A stretch of 64,000 bases of DNA, from the NCBI GenBank assembly GCA_036345935.2, contig JADWOT020000008.1:5311114-5375113 (forward strand), written 5' to 3'. Of the stretch, positions 1 to 11,735 are shown piece after piece; within the stretch, counting starts at the first letter, position 1, and every line of letters begins with the position of its first letter. This DNA is from Taenia hydatigena. Its lineage: Eukaryota > Platyhelminthes > Cestoda > Cyclophyllidea > Taeniidae. The translations under genes were made by a program, and so were the position numbers. The notes under the pieces were generated by a model. It was given only the letters and a program-made list of their open reading frames with translations, did not search any database and had not been told where the DNA came from.

Positions 1-2553
1 CTTCCAACGAAAACTTAATTGGGCTGCTGCAGGAAGAAAGGATAAAATTAGCAGGAAATGAATCCGAACCGTCTAAAGTAGTAGACGCTTTATCAGTCCG
101 ATTGAGGCTAGCGATCTCCATGTTAGAATTTGGGTTAAAATTTGTGCCTTTCCTGTCTGCTCTTGACGAAGGCGACTTGGACGAGGCTTTTAATAACGCG
201 GAATTATCCGGCTATGGTGAGTCCATAACCTTTGGCAAGGCTTCTTCACAGAAGAGAGTTACGATTAATGCTAAGCTCTTTGATGACATTTGCGAGGGAA
301 TTGAGAAGATTGCCATCGAAATCGTTGAGATCTCTAAGCTCTTGATGGAGTCAGCCGATTGTGGAAAAGATGCTGGACCTGGGAAAGATAATCCTCGAAG
401 TGAGAAATTCTCCATTCCCGGCTTCGAGCCCTACCTAACACTTGCTAATCTAACCGCGACTGTTCAAAGGTTTCCTCGGAGTCTTAATAGAGCTTCAGTG
501 TTCTCCTTTCTGGCATGTGCGTTCTCTCGGATCGTTAAAGTGGTTCAAGAACTGAGGGGTCTAGCTGCTAGAAATTCCATCAATGCTGTGTTACTTCATG
601 AATTATGCTCACTTACTCATGCTATCGGGCATAATCTTTGTCATTCCCTTTTCAACAAGACAGAGGTGGCGGACTCGCTGAAAATTGAGGATGCTTGTTC
701 AAAATCATGTGTACTTTCTAGAGGCATACTGGGGATTCTTATGGCAGTTATTGTAAAGTGCCCACTCAATGCAAATGAGCGGTTTTCTAAGGCCTTAGAT
801 CTGTCGTCGCCGTGTATGCACTTTGTGGTGTCGTGGATGTCTGTTGAATGCGACTGGACTCGCGATTATATGCTCGATGCCGTTGAATACCTTGCTCCTT
901 TCGCCTCGTTCTTTGAGCACGTCTTCATGCAAATTTACTCTGTATGTCTACCTATTTGTCCTCTAGTAGTACATTTACAAGACTTCCTTAATAAACTTAG
1001 TTTAGTTCGGATAGGCTTACTACAAACCTTAAATAGCTGTTAGTTGAGCAGTAATTTTAAGATCTTGTTATTATTTGAATTGGAACGTATGCTGACATTA
1101 TTATGAGTTGCATCCACAGCATAAAAGCCGCAGAATTGGCTCTTACGACCTTGCTATTTGTTTTGATCTTGCCAGTCTTCGAGACTATATTTATAGTCGC
1201 TTTTGTAAAGGTTTTATTAACTAGAAACACAACCCTTATTGTGTACTGCCGTGAAATATATCCACTAAATTCCTACTGGATTAAAGACCCCTTTATCGAG
1301 CTCCGCTTATTTGTTTGATTTATTATTCCTTCGCTTCCGGGTAGATATGCCGATGCTACACCCTAAACCGCTCTCGCCAGCGCTCCAACATGGAGCGTAT
1401 TTTCGGCATCCTCAACGAACTTATTGACGACGCGGTTTCTGTGGAGACCACTTTCGCTTTGGAGTTAGTGGAGGCTCGCATTGCGCCACGCAATTCGCCT
1501 ATTCCCATCCACCTTACATCCTACATCTGTTTCTTCTACTACCATTTGGTATGGGATTACCTGGTGACGGGCTTCCAGTTGGATCTGTACTCTTCCTATG
1601 AGTGGGTTTATGTCTACGCCCTCATAATCACCCTGCAGCGCAACCTTTCCGCCTTTTTGGATCACATTATGAAGGAACTGACGGTAGAAAACAGTGGTCA
1701 ATCGAACACGAGTGCCGCCTTTGCTGCGGCTAAGAAGCGGCGTCGTCGCCGTGGTGGCCGTGGTGATGGTAATAGTACCGCCGGTGGTTCTAAGGAGATG
1801 GAGGTAAAATCACCTCCCTCACCCCCCATCTCGTCCCTCGTTCAAATGCCTAGTGTTAGCCAAGATTACTGGAATTTCCAGGCAAGTAAAAAGTGGTTGC
1901 TGAGATAAGTGAATCGTTGGGTGTATGATGAGGTGTTTTTATTTTTGCAATTGAAGGTTGCTCAATCGAACATCCATCGGTTCATGAGCGTGGCAACACT
2001 TTATGCGATGCGAGCGCTACAGCGCGACGCTGGGATCAATCTGAAGGCGATGAGCAGGCCCCCACGGCGCAACGCACTAGGATCTTCTCTTGAATCACAT
2101 CGCAAGTTCTACTCATCCCTCAAGAGCCAGTTCATCCATCGAATGAAACCGATAATCTCTTCTCGCCTCTCCCCTCTGGTAGACAGCGAGGGACCCGAGG
2201 GATTTTTCCAAACTGCACACAACTACGTCACGAGCAAGACCTTTATGGAGACAGAGACCAAAGACCTCTACAAGATGGCTGCCAAAGTCTACGAAATCGC
2301 GCGTCAGTGGATCGCAGCCGCTAAAGCCCTGAATCCCTCAATGAGTTACATTGGTCCGGTGGACCCTCTGGATCAGTTGGACCATCTGGCGAACAATAAC
2401 AAAGTTTTCTGTGACATACTAGCCTCCAGGTCAGAGAAGCGGCCAAAGCGAAGCAAATCAGAAGACTTCTTTCGAATGAACTGCTTTCACCCTGTGCATT
2501 TAAATTTCGATTACTTGTCCAGTCGTGTCTACCCCCTTCTCCGGTTTGCCTAG
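1..2553 (+). CDS. NAA35: NAA35 (Mak10), auxiliary subunit of N-terminal acetyltransferase complex NatC; 5'-partial
   Basis: This is the C-terminal two thirds of the large non-catalytic subunit of NatC, which anchors the Naa30/Naa38 acetyltransferase to ribosomes. Visible exons are 3-941, 1345-1881 and 1957-2553 (stop TAG at 2551). The reading frame is open from the left edge, so upstream exons are missing. Family hallmarks appear in the right order: GFEPYL, a FPR motif, VLSRGIL, an RSRQRSNMERIFGIL helix matching the family RARQRDKLGHIL, then GFQLDLYSSYEWVYVY matching GFELELYSMHEYYYIY. A basic linker (KKRRRRRGGRG) follows, and the C-terminus ends FDYLSSRVYPLLRF, matching the family FDFSAHKYFPVVKL. 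The exon 1 donor is GTATGT at 942. The next acceptor is at 1344, in phase 0. The second intron uses a GC donor. The gene is convergent with the minus-strand gene ending at 2763. Confidence 0.9.
1882..1956 (+). other. GC-AG intron of NAA35 (75 nt)
   Basis: Exon 2 ends in CAG at 1881 and the intron starts GCAAGT, the usual consensus for the rare GC donor class. It ends at AAG (1956). Both junctions are phase 0. No GT donor nearby keeps the frame and joins SQDYWNFQ to VAQSNIHRF as the family alignment requires. Reading through instead meets a stop at 1906. Confidence 0.75.
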
Positions 2554-2762
2554 TTTTGTACCTATCGTGCCTGCTCTGCGCAAAATGTGCGCCTAACTTC
2601 GACTACTTCTCCACTTGATTTTCGGTGTGTTAAGCAGTATGAAATAGGAAAAAGTGGTGAGGATTGTGATTTAAAAGTGTAAATATTTATGAATGGGCTA
2701 ATCATCTCTCGCTCCACTCTGACAGGCGACGGTGGATCCGAGACGACTTCATGAAGGAGAGC

Positions 2763-5700
2763 CTATGAATTGGACTGGTGGCGGTTCGGATCGTGGCTTT
2801 TCCGTAGTCGACGACAAAGTTTGAAAATGTTTAAAGCCTCAGGCGGAGTGTCAGCAATCGGGACCTCCGATGGCTTGACGTTTGTCGGCTCTTCTGTAGC
2901 ACAGGGGACAATACGTCCATAGAAAGCGGTATTTTTAATGCCGAATTTGCCCCACATGTGGTTTGATTGCTGCAGTAGGAATCGCACACAAATTAGGTGC
3001 TGCGCCTTTACGACCGTGGGGAAGTCACTGGGCAGATCAATCTTGACGTCGACGCAAGCAGAATGGTCTCGGAATGGTTGTGCCATTAGACGATAGCGCA
3101 AAATTTGGACACATTCCGACGCTTGACTTTTCTAATGTGGAAAATTACGCTATATGGGTTGTTACTGGTTCCCTGTAAAAGAGGTACCCTGTAATTCTTT
3201 CCGTATAGTCGTTGGTGAAAGAGATCGTCTTAAGTGTGCTTGTAACAGTACTGTCGAAGTCGTATTGAAGGATGTAGCAACCAGGAGAGGGTGGGTAGTC
3301 ACTATGAGGTTTGATTTGGAATGTACTCGCTTTTACGGGCTCTAAGGACTGGTCCATCTCTATATGTGCCTCCCCCTGCGGTATAAGTTTTCGTGACGCC
3401 TTGAAGAAATGTAAATAAGTGCTGCAGTGAAATAAATTACTTAAACAAGTGGTGGGAGATGGTTTCACGAGTCAACGAGGCCTCATACTAATCGAGATTC
3501 GCCACGCACAATTTATCTAGCCGAAAATTGCAGGCAGAATCCACGTTTGGCTACCAATGTTCGCCCTGCCTATAGCAATTTATTGCTCGTCGCAAGCAAA
3601 CTCCCACCAACTAAGTAACGTTAGAAATTCCACGATAACCGAATGTATTCAGTTGATTTTTTACACAAAGTACCGGAATAAATAACATAATTTGGGTGAA
3701 AAATGGGTTAATAAGACAAGACCGAGGGGTTCACCGTTCGTGTGCCGATGGGAGCGCGTGTGAGAGCCTTGTCCGTTGTTTTGCCACTGAAAAGTTCTTC
3801 CCTTCCAGTAAAAAAGCAGGCAGTCAAAATATTGTAGACATATCACGCGCGACGGAGGCGCAATTTTTAAAATTTCACACGCATCAGCCCAAATAAGTCT
3901 TCTTACTATTGCCCTGCAAAACAGCGGTTCCCAGTCTAAGCCTATTAAAATTCTTCAACTCTATAGGTCATAGCAAGAAAGAACTTGATTGAACTCACGC
4001 AGTATCAACTGCTGGTGCAGCAGTCACCTTGACGGCCACGGTGGAGGCGCTATCGGGTACATACTGAAAGGTGATACGAAGGCCTCTTAGCGTTAGAACT
4101 CGACATATTCACCACACTACAAGTCTCTGAGTAGCTACAGGGGCTTGGTAGGAATGGCAATCTCCGAAGGCATTGGAAAAACTGTGCAGAGGATGCATAA
4201 AATCTCATCCCAGCGTACAGCTTTGCTGAAACTGCCACGCCTGTGATTTACACTATTTTGAGTGATTCAGGACTTTGAGTTCTAAATGCTTATGTAATAC
4301 CAACAATTGATGTTGAATTAAACCCATGATTTTTATGGGCATGCAGTTTGATGATATCACGCCCCATAATCAGACATGAGCAAAGGTTTTTTGATGGGAT
4401 GTGGTCCCATAGCTAACTCTTTCTGGCTTCACTACGTGCCAAAAATTATTTTAAGTGCACGAGATCAGTGATAAGCGAAGCAAACACACTTTGCAATGCA
4501 CAAAGTTGTGCCAATTTTTGTTGATTACCCAAACAAAATGGGGAACAATAGCAAAATTTGTGGTTCTTTTAAGGATCTGCCAGAATCCATGGGGAAGTAA
4601 CCTTAGTAAGAGTAATTCCTGCATTCTTGATTACAAAAAAACTCTATAAATGTGTTGAGATAACCTGTTGGGACTTCTACACGGGCCCGTAATACTATCA
4701 GCCTATTTATTCAAGTGAGCACGATTTAGATAGCCTTTCAACGTCTCTATTTCATGCGCATTCCGGCTCGTCGAACGCCACAATGGTACAACAAAAAGAG
4801 TTTTATGGTCGTCTTCCCAAGGCATGCTTCCCTCGAGAATCCCGACAATCACTTCCCCAGTGCATTCAAGCAAACACTTTCACTTCCTGGTTTCATGCGC
4901 CTTTTTGAGCGGCGCCCTTTAACCTCTCCGAAAAGCACCGGGGTTTTCTCAGGGAGAGAGTCAGAGTCAGAGTAGGAGTCAGAGTTCAACTAAAACAAAG
5001 TACTCTTTAGGCAAATTTAGCGATGCCTTGGACATGTGTCTGTAGTTCTGGATTCAACGGGACTTCTGGGACACAGCTACTCAAATGCGAAGTAGTAATA
5101 TAAGCATCAGTTTAATTGTATCACAACAAAGTGAACAAAAAGATACTCCTTGATTATTACACTTATTTTGCTATTACACACATTAAGGTTAAGGTTGGAG
5201 CGGAACCCTGGCGTTCACACCCGGCCTGACTGGTACCGCACTCTAGCTACCACGCAACCACTTCCACCTCTTCGTCGTCCAGGCTGTTCACAGTCATGTA
5301 GTTGATTGCGCTGTGTTCACGAAAGGGTATGCCAATCTAAAGCTTAGAATCTAGTGCTCTGCCTTAATGCTATCGCACAAGAATAACTTCTATCCTGTGT
5401 TGCCCTGTCATGCGGGCCTGAAACCATAGGACTCTTTGCGAGGCCACCATTCAAATATCGCACCTTAGAGCTGTGCCTTAGGCTTTCCGCAGGTACGTAC
5501 AGGTTTGACAGCTTTGCTCACTTAAGAGCTGATGCAAACTTTCTATCACTACAGTAGCTCACCGTCTTTTTTGACACAGTGTCTGAATTAACGCGTGGCC
5601 CGTAGTGCAGCGTGCCATATACAGCGGTATACAATGCATTTACAACTGATCTTCTTTATGTGCAACATTGAAGTCCCAATTTACCTTGAACTCGCCTCAC

Positions 5701-8446
5701 ATTGATGACTGTGGCACGAGCTTTGATGACCTCAAGCGAATTCCATCCAGGGAATAGGGAAGTGCCGCAGTCGCCCCTCTCATAGAAGCAAATTTTATCT
5801 AGCAATAAGAAAGAGAGTAGCTTTACCTTAATTTTTTGGCGTTCTTTGGCTCCCGTCTGGTAGGCATCGTAGAGGAACTTGAAACCCGCGCCAAGAAAGA
5901 GAAACGACAGACCACAAAGCAGAGGGCCGGTGCACTCTCCCACATCGACGGAGAGGATGAGGTTCATGTAGACATGACGCAAGCAAATGATGAGGAGGCC
6001 GATGAAGAGGGTGAAGAGGAAGAGAGTGAAGAAAAAGATCGACCAGAAGTAGGGCTTCGTGGCGCGTCGGAAGTCCACTGCCTTGATCAGCAGTTGCACC
6101 TTTCGGTCGTGATGCTCCGCTTGAATTGTCGATCGACCACTTTGTATCGTGGCTAAGGAGGCCTTAATGGAAGTGGGTCATCCGGTCAGGTATTGATGGT
6201 GGCAGCCCCAGAATAAACGCGGTTTTTGAGGGTACTACTCACACACGAGTTAGTGAGTAGTATTGGTGTGGTCATGAAGACATTACAGCATTTGGTCAAT
6301 TTGGTTGGCAGTACAAATTGGCACTCGCTTTAAAACCCAAAAAGCAGCATAATTCGTTATGATTTCACGATAACTGATTGACTACAGCGATTAATGAAGT
6401 GACCAAATTATGCGATGATCGTCCAGTTGGTTGCGTGAATAGCCCCAATTTGACTGTCAAAGTGTGGTTGATTTGCTGTTTCTTCGTTCCCGCTCATTTG
6501 TCAAAACGGGTAACAAATTGTAAGTATGCATGTCATGATTTCATCCATTCCGATCTCCCTCATTAGCAGCATTAATGACATAATGCATTTAGAGGACTAT
6601 TTGATGACACTGCTCAGTGTTCCACATCCACCACATTCTCATCATATTGCCTGTTCTGAGACGAAGGAGGGGATTCCGTTAAGAATAGCTTTGTGGTGAG
6701 AAGGACACGACACACTTTGGTAGCGTCACAGCGGTGCTTTTGAAAGGAAACTACATGTTGTAGTTGGTCTCGCATTCATTCCCATAGAAGAGGGCAGAAA
6801 TCACTCGTGGCCACATCGCAATCACAAGCGAAATGGGGATGTCCGGATGTCTACTTCGAAGACAAAGAGGAATAGACTCTCCTTACATACTGAAGGCATC
6901 CACGTGACCTCGCAGGGTGTGAGGACGCCTAAACACGGCGAAAAGTTCTTTTGGCTTGAGCGATGCACCTGCCCGACCAAGCGGACCAGAGTGTTTCACT
7001 TAGACGTGGGAAACGTGATTGTTAATAAAGCACCTCCATATCTGATGCGATTCAAACTATTCACAGACACCAGACCCTCACATTCGATGCCAAGTGAATT
7101 TGCATTGCCTTTAGCACGCCTTTGCCGCAGTAAGTTGAGTGTAATGCAAAATGATAGCCTAATTAGAGCAAGAAAAGGAGGCTATGAGAGCAAAATTTTA
7201 CTCTCACGCAATGGTTGTTAAAAACTGTGCCAAAGTGGAAGTGATATGGCGACATTTATGCGGATGCGAAGGTGCCATTTTAATGGGTAAAGCCAAGAAA
7301 ATGGAACTGAATGGAGGCTATTTGGCCCATAGACAAGCAGTAACCTCGACACAAGCAACGGAAGTTCAGCCACTGACAGTTGTAAGAATTCCACTTTTGC
7401 CATCCTACCAGCTTCCCACTTGTCATAGCCGATCTTAGAGTTCACACAGTTTGAGGCTTCTATTCTCTTGAATACGAGCGCATCAAAAGACTGTCGGGTT
7501 CGGATAAGTGGGTATCCACATGTCAATAGGAAATATGCAAGAGATAACTAAGATCCTTGAGCTTTCACTGATGCGGGAACCACACACAGCGCCAGAGGAA
7601 ACTATACTCAGATAATCCGATTTCTCACTGCTATTTTTCTTGCAGCAAGTCTTGTTTACTCAGCACCCATTTCGAATTCATACCAGTTTACTACTCTTGT
7701 GCTCTATGGGTCTTCATGAACCACATCTTCTAGCAGCACGACGGAAAGCAAAGTGCTTGTCAACATTAAGATCTGAGCATCAAAGGCGACCTCATAGTGA
7801 GTAACCTTAGCGTGTGCTAGAAATTTGTTTCATAAGCAAGTCTAGTACACTATTCCAATTCACGGAACTGTTACATACCATGTCGGCAAATCAACGCAAC
7901 GTTAATGTTGTTGGTAGCTTTACAAACTTCTGTCCTTCGACAACCCCTGTGGCCTCCTAGCTCAGCCTATGGCAAGTATTCCACCCACCTCGCATTCTTC
8001 ACTGACTTTAATGCTGCGAGAAAGACTTAAAAGTCAAAAAGTATAATGGCATTACAAATCCACATTAATAAGATGGGACGAGACTTTATAAAACTAACCT
8101 TCGATGCGCCGAGACTACGAGAGCGATAGAGGCTACTCTTGGCATACAACGAGGGCCTACCGAGCAGCGATCGACTAGCCAGAGTGGATGGAGGATTAAA
8201 ACTCATCATACTGCCAACAGGAACCTGACGAGTGTAGCCGCGGTTATCGAAGGAGACGACGGAACCGGGACTAGGCCGAGGAGGACCACCACTGACTCCG
8301 CTCAGGTGGGAGGTGGCAACACCGGGCAGAGAAGCCTCGTAGCCACGTCCGAGGGAGGAGAGGCTGCCATTTGCATACAGCCTTTGCAGCTGCGCTTGCT
8401 TTTGCTGCTGTTGCTGGTATTGGAGCCTTCTAACGTGGCTGCTCAT
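2763..8446 (-). CDS. Unrecognised protein with two predicted transmembrane segments, six exons, about 483 aa
   Basis: I do not recognise this family. Exons in transcript order are 8446-8099, 6162-5827, 5778-5701, 4063-3999, 3421-3166 and 3131-2763 (stop TAG). All junctions keep phase (0, 0, 0, 2, 0), with donors GTTAGT, GTAAAG, GTGAGG, GTGAGT and GTAACA. Exon 1 begins at an ATG (MSSHVRRLQYQQQQQ) and encodes a Gln/Ser/Gly/Arg-rich, probably disordered, N-terminus. Exon 2 holds two hydrophobic spans (around YFWSIFFFTLFLFTLFIGLL and LLCGLSFLFLGAGF) joined by a short loop, so both termini probably face the cytosol. Exons 3-6 encode a soluble region of about 255 residues that looks beta-rich. Its middle (SPGCYILQYDFDSTV) faintly recalls GOLD-type domains, a weak impression only. 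The exon 2/3 junction is the least certain, because the frame also stays open through the short 48-nt intron. Exons 1-3 and 4-6 could be separate genes. Confidence 0.5.
3132..3165 (-). other. 34-nt micro-intron
   Basis: On the minus strand it runs from GTAACA to TTAG and joins FYREP to KSQASEC in phase 0. The exon on its 5' side would otherwise reach a stop 8 codons later. Its length matches the 32-nt introns of the tetraspanin gene in this window. Confidence 0.5.
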
Positions 8447-10351
8447 TCAAGACTAAAAGTTGGTGAATTCCACAAAAAATTTAAATTTTGATCAAAAAAT
8501 GGTGTGGCTAGTTACTTCTTTACATGATAAAAGTTTGCTAAGATCAGGTAACCCAGGCGGTTTGTACGACTTTTAGCAATATTTACAGCAGTGTCTTGAC
8601 GCAGCTTTCCGAGACTTGCAAGATCCAATCATCTAGATAGTCTACAAGGCATAAATATGCATCACTCTACCAATAAGCTACTCCTTATCAGATTCTGTGC
8701 TGTAGACCCCTATTTCAAACCCCCACAATCTAAAAGTCCGTTTAACTCAATGCATTTCGAATATGTCTAATTTTTAAAGCTAGCTCAACTTGGTCCCACA
8801 GCTTTAAATGCGTTTTGTCAGTTCTAGCACACACTAATTAAAAGTGTAAAGTGCAAATTTAAAGCACATTGGCCACAGAAGGGTTCTGTGATTTTATTCT
8901 TACAGGAATGAGTCATTTGGTGGTGATGCATCGTGTCTAAAAAGACCTCTTTGCTAAACCAAATAGAAATTTGTTGGAAATCAAAATCCGATTTGTTGTT
9001 AATTTAACAAGCGAATAAGGGTATTTATAGCATTATGCGCTAAAAATAACGAAATTCAGCCAACACTCTATAAGGATGGAAATAAATGCAAGACAGGTAA
9101 GTGATTGGCAATCGAATAGGCTTAAAATAGCAAAACGTTTGAATGACTAGCAATTTGTTTTGTATATCAGTCACTTGAGTTAAGAAAGCACTGAAACCAA
9201 AAGTTTCAGACCACCTGCTAATCTAATAGCTAAAATGCAAAAAAATCGCGAACAAAAATATTTGGATGGAAGCGGAGAAGACTAGACATTTCAATTTAGG
9301 TCGATTGCCAGACACGTGCGTCAAAAAAGAAGACTTTGCAAAGAAAACTGCACTTACCCAGAAAAATTCAGAAATAAAAAAGAATGCCAAAATTGAAGGT
9401 TCTTCAAGTTGGAAAACACATTAAATGCAAAACAGTGAAACGTTAAGCATCAAAGAAAATTGCAAATTCAAATATAATAACCCCATAAATTAGCGCTCTA
9501 TTCTGCTAATCGGGACAGCAAAACTGGCTAGTCTTTCTTTAAAAAATAGGAAGGAAACTTACAAACATATAATAATTTGTTATATTGATTGTGCAACCAA
9601 AGGTTTCAGAACCCTTTAAGTTTGTGGCCCAATTTCTAAATTCGCCTATCTTAGCTAGCAAAAAACATATCGCAACGATTTTGAGAGTGAATTCAAAATT
9701 GATACATTTCCTTACATTTGGTTATAGTTCGCGCATCAACAACCAAATGCAACCTTACACAAATAACTGGTATAATTAAACATCAAATTTACGCCACTAT
9801 AAGCGTGAGAAACGCTGCCAGAACCGTAATATGTTAATTGAATCCATGATTTTAGTCGTGGTTGTGAACAACATCTCAAATGAAAGGCTCATCCACTACA
9901 AATTATGCTCAAATCAGAAAACGCTTAGAGATTAAGACTTAACAAGTAAGCTGATTCTAAAAAATTATTGAAGAAGATAAAAAACAAGACCACATAAAAG
10001 CGGATTCTGCAAGCATGTTAGGAAACATAATTAAGTGATGGGATTTTGGTCGTAGTACAGTGCAGGAGCTTTCTAAGGCATACATATTAGTCAGCGATAA
10101 CCTCTGCAAAGAATCTTGTTAAGGTGATTTGTTAAAGCACATGATTAAGAGTTTTATGTACCAAAACATATAAAATGTATAATTGGTGCTACCTAATCAT
10201 AAATAATACGTTAAGACACATTAATATACATATTTTTTTTAATGGAAGGTGTTTTCTTATGCCTGCAATATAATTTGTTTTGACACAATAAGGCTCAGGC
10301 GCTTATCTTGAGTCGGGCGACGCTCGTGTTTGTGCCTACATCCTTCCAGTT
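8447..10351. other. Divergent intergenic region, AT-rich
   Basis: About 1.9 kb lies between the start codons of the minus-strand two-TM gene and POLR2H, so it probably contains both promoters. It is clearly richer in A and T than the flanking coding exons. The only ORFs are short and have no protein-like character. I see no RNA gene or repeat. Confidence 0.6.
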
Positions 10352-10353
10352 AT
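10333..10353 (+). promoter_or_regulatory. Splice-acceptor-like sequence immediately 5' of the POLR2H start codon
   Basis: A pyrimidine-rich stretch ending CTTCCAG is followed after only TT by the ATG at 10352. This could be the 3' end of a 5'-UTR intron or a spliced-leader trans-splicing site, which is common in flatworms. No matching 5' donor or leader gene was identified. Confidence 0.35.
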
Positions 10354-10825
10354 GACGGCTCTCCTTGAAGACATTTTTGATGTTAAAGATGTAGATAAAG
10401 ATGGGAAGAGGTTTGACAAAGTTTCGCGCATTTTTGGGGAAAGTGAATCCTTTAAGATGGGCTTGATTCTCGATATACACTCCCAGATATATCCTCTTAG
10501 CAAGGGAGAGAAATTTCGTCTGGTTTTAACGAAGTCGCTGCTGAATGATGTCGGCAACACTGCTGATGATGAGGATGACGAAGAGGACGCTTCAGAAGAG
10601 TTGGACGGTCGGCTAGATAACAGCAAAATGGCAGAGTTTGACTACGTGTGCTATGGGAAAATTTATCGCATCGAAAGTCAGGATGGCTCTGACGATACTA
10701 ATAGGCTGGCTTGTTATGTCTCCTTCGGGGGGCTGTTAATGCAGCTTACGGGAGATGCGAGTAATCTCCAAGGTTTCCGTGTCGGAAAGCATCTCTATCT
10801 GATGATGAAGAAACTAGCTTTCTGA
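10352..10825 (+). CDS. POLR2H: RPB8/RPABC3, shared subunit of RNA polymerases I, II and III
   Basis: Intronless and complete: 157 residues against about 150 in vertebrates. It encodes the small OB-fold subunit common to the three nuclear RNA polymerases. The N-terminal EDIFDVKDVDKDGKRFDKVSR and SESFKMGLILDIHSQIYPL match the family nearly residue for residue. So do FDYVCYGKIYRIE, the C-terminal YVSFGGLLMQLTGDASNL, and the terminal LMMKKLAF. The variable loop at about residues 68-85 is unusually acidic (DDEDDEEDASEELDG). The start at 10352 is fixed by alignment with the family N-terminus. A possible poly(A) signal follows at 10906. Confidence 0.98.
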   Translation: MTALLEDIFDVKDVDKDGKRFDKVSRIFGESESFKMGLILDIHSQIYPLSKGEKFRLVLTKSLLNDVGNTADDEDDEEDASEELDGRLDNSKMAEFDYVCYGKIYRIESQDGSDDTNRLACYVSFGGLLMQLTGDASNLQGFRVGKHLYLMMKKLAF

Positions 10826-11230
10826 AATCCTCTACTGTACATGTGAGTGTGTATATATTTGTTTTGTCTTATGAACACGGGCACAACTGTGACGTATTGC
10901 CTTGTAATAAATTGTTCGACAGATGTCTTACCTCTCTAGAAGCACCTGGCGTATCGCTTTGGGGTGTGCTTAGTGAGTGCTTAGCCTTAGAAAGTAGATT
11001 AAATGGAATTTGTCTGTTAGTTTGTGCGGAATTGACCTTTCGCTGTATGCTTCTGTGGTCCTCACATGATGGTACTATGCACACTTTAAGGTGGATTGCC
11101 TGTGGTGACGCTCTTGCCGTACATTTGTGGGCTCATGCTTTAGTCGTTGGTGATGATTTTGTTTTATCAATGTTTCTTACTTGATTTGAATTGTCAGTTC
11201 ACAAGGCGAGCGAACCTTACGTGCGTTGAA
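10826..11230 (+). promoter_or_regulatory. POLR2H 3' flank with AATAAA poly(A) signal at 10906-10911
   Basis: A canonical AATAAA lies 81 bases after the stop codon, a suitable distance for the 3' end of the mRNA. An open frame from 10843 to 11184 overlaps it but shows no recognisable protein features. The rest up to the 505-bp repeat holds nothing I can identify. Confidence 0.55.
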
Positions 11231-11735
11231 TTGAAGCCACGTTTACTTGGGTATTTGTCGGAAATGATCATCCTTCAAAGAAAATGCTCATATGAATAGT
11301 GAGTTGGGCACAAATCAATCCGCCCTTGTGGCGAGAAGTGATTCTCATAGCCAGTGCGTGACGTTGGATTCTGAAGAGCTTAAGAAGAAAGAAGTTGGGA
11401 AGAGGGACTAGCTACGCTGCAACTATGGCACGTGTGCGCTCTATCGTCCTCTTACTTTCAGATGGCATCCGAGTGGTGCAGCGTTTCACAAATGTCAATC
11501 CAGTTAGTAGTTCGGGCCTCATGCGAGCTTATTAAAGAGCTTCATTTTGATACATGTAACCATTTAACTTCTTAAGAATATCTGGGACCTTACGCACTAT
11601 CCTAGGAAGAAAGAATGCATCGCCTTGGTCGACTGTCAGTTTCGGTTACGGACTTGTGTGGCTATATTCACTTAGTGAGGTGGGCTGACCTACAGGCTAT
11701 GCTGGTATCCTTGAATCCTTTACCTCTTAATTAAT
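11231..11735 (+). repeat. 505-bp direct repeat, left copy (R1)
   Basis: It matches 12776-13280 over its full 505 bases with no gaps and only two substitutions that I could find (one near 11354, one near 11505). It has no convincing ORF. It does not show the TG...CA ends of a typical LTR. Its right end abuts the retroelement fragment. Confidence 0.9.

Noticed and set aside
2763..3131. Similarity of VKIDLP...VRFLL to the ciliary protein TMEM231
   Set aside because: The match is a few residues only. The segment is at the C-terminus of the reconstructed gene, whereas TMEM231 continues long after it with a second TM segment.
5836..6156. Plus-strand Glu-rich 106-codon frame
   Set aside because: It is the antisense of the hydrophobic two-TM exon. 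A run of Phe/Leu codons read backwards gives Glu/Lys-rich sequence.
10843..11184. 113-codon open frame after POLR2H
   Set aside because: It overlaps the poly(A) signal and 3' flank, has no domain, and has a composition (Cys/Leu-rich, no clear start context) expected by chance.
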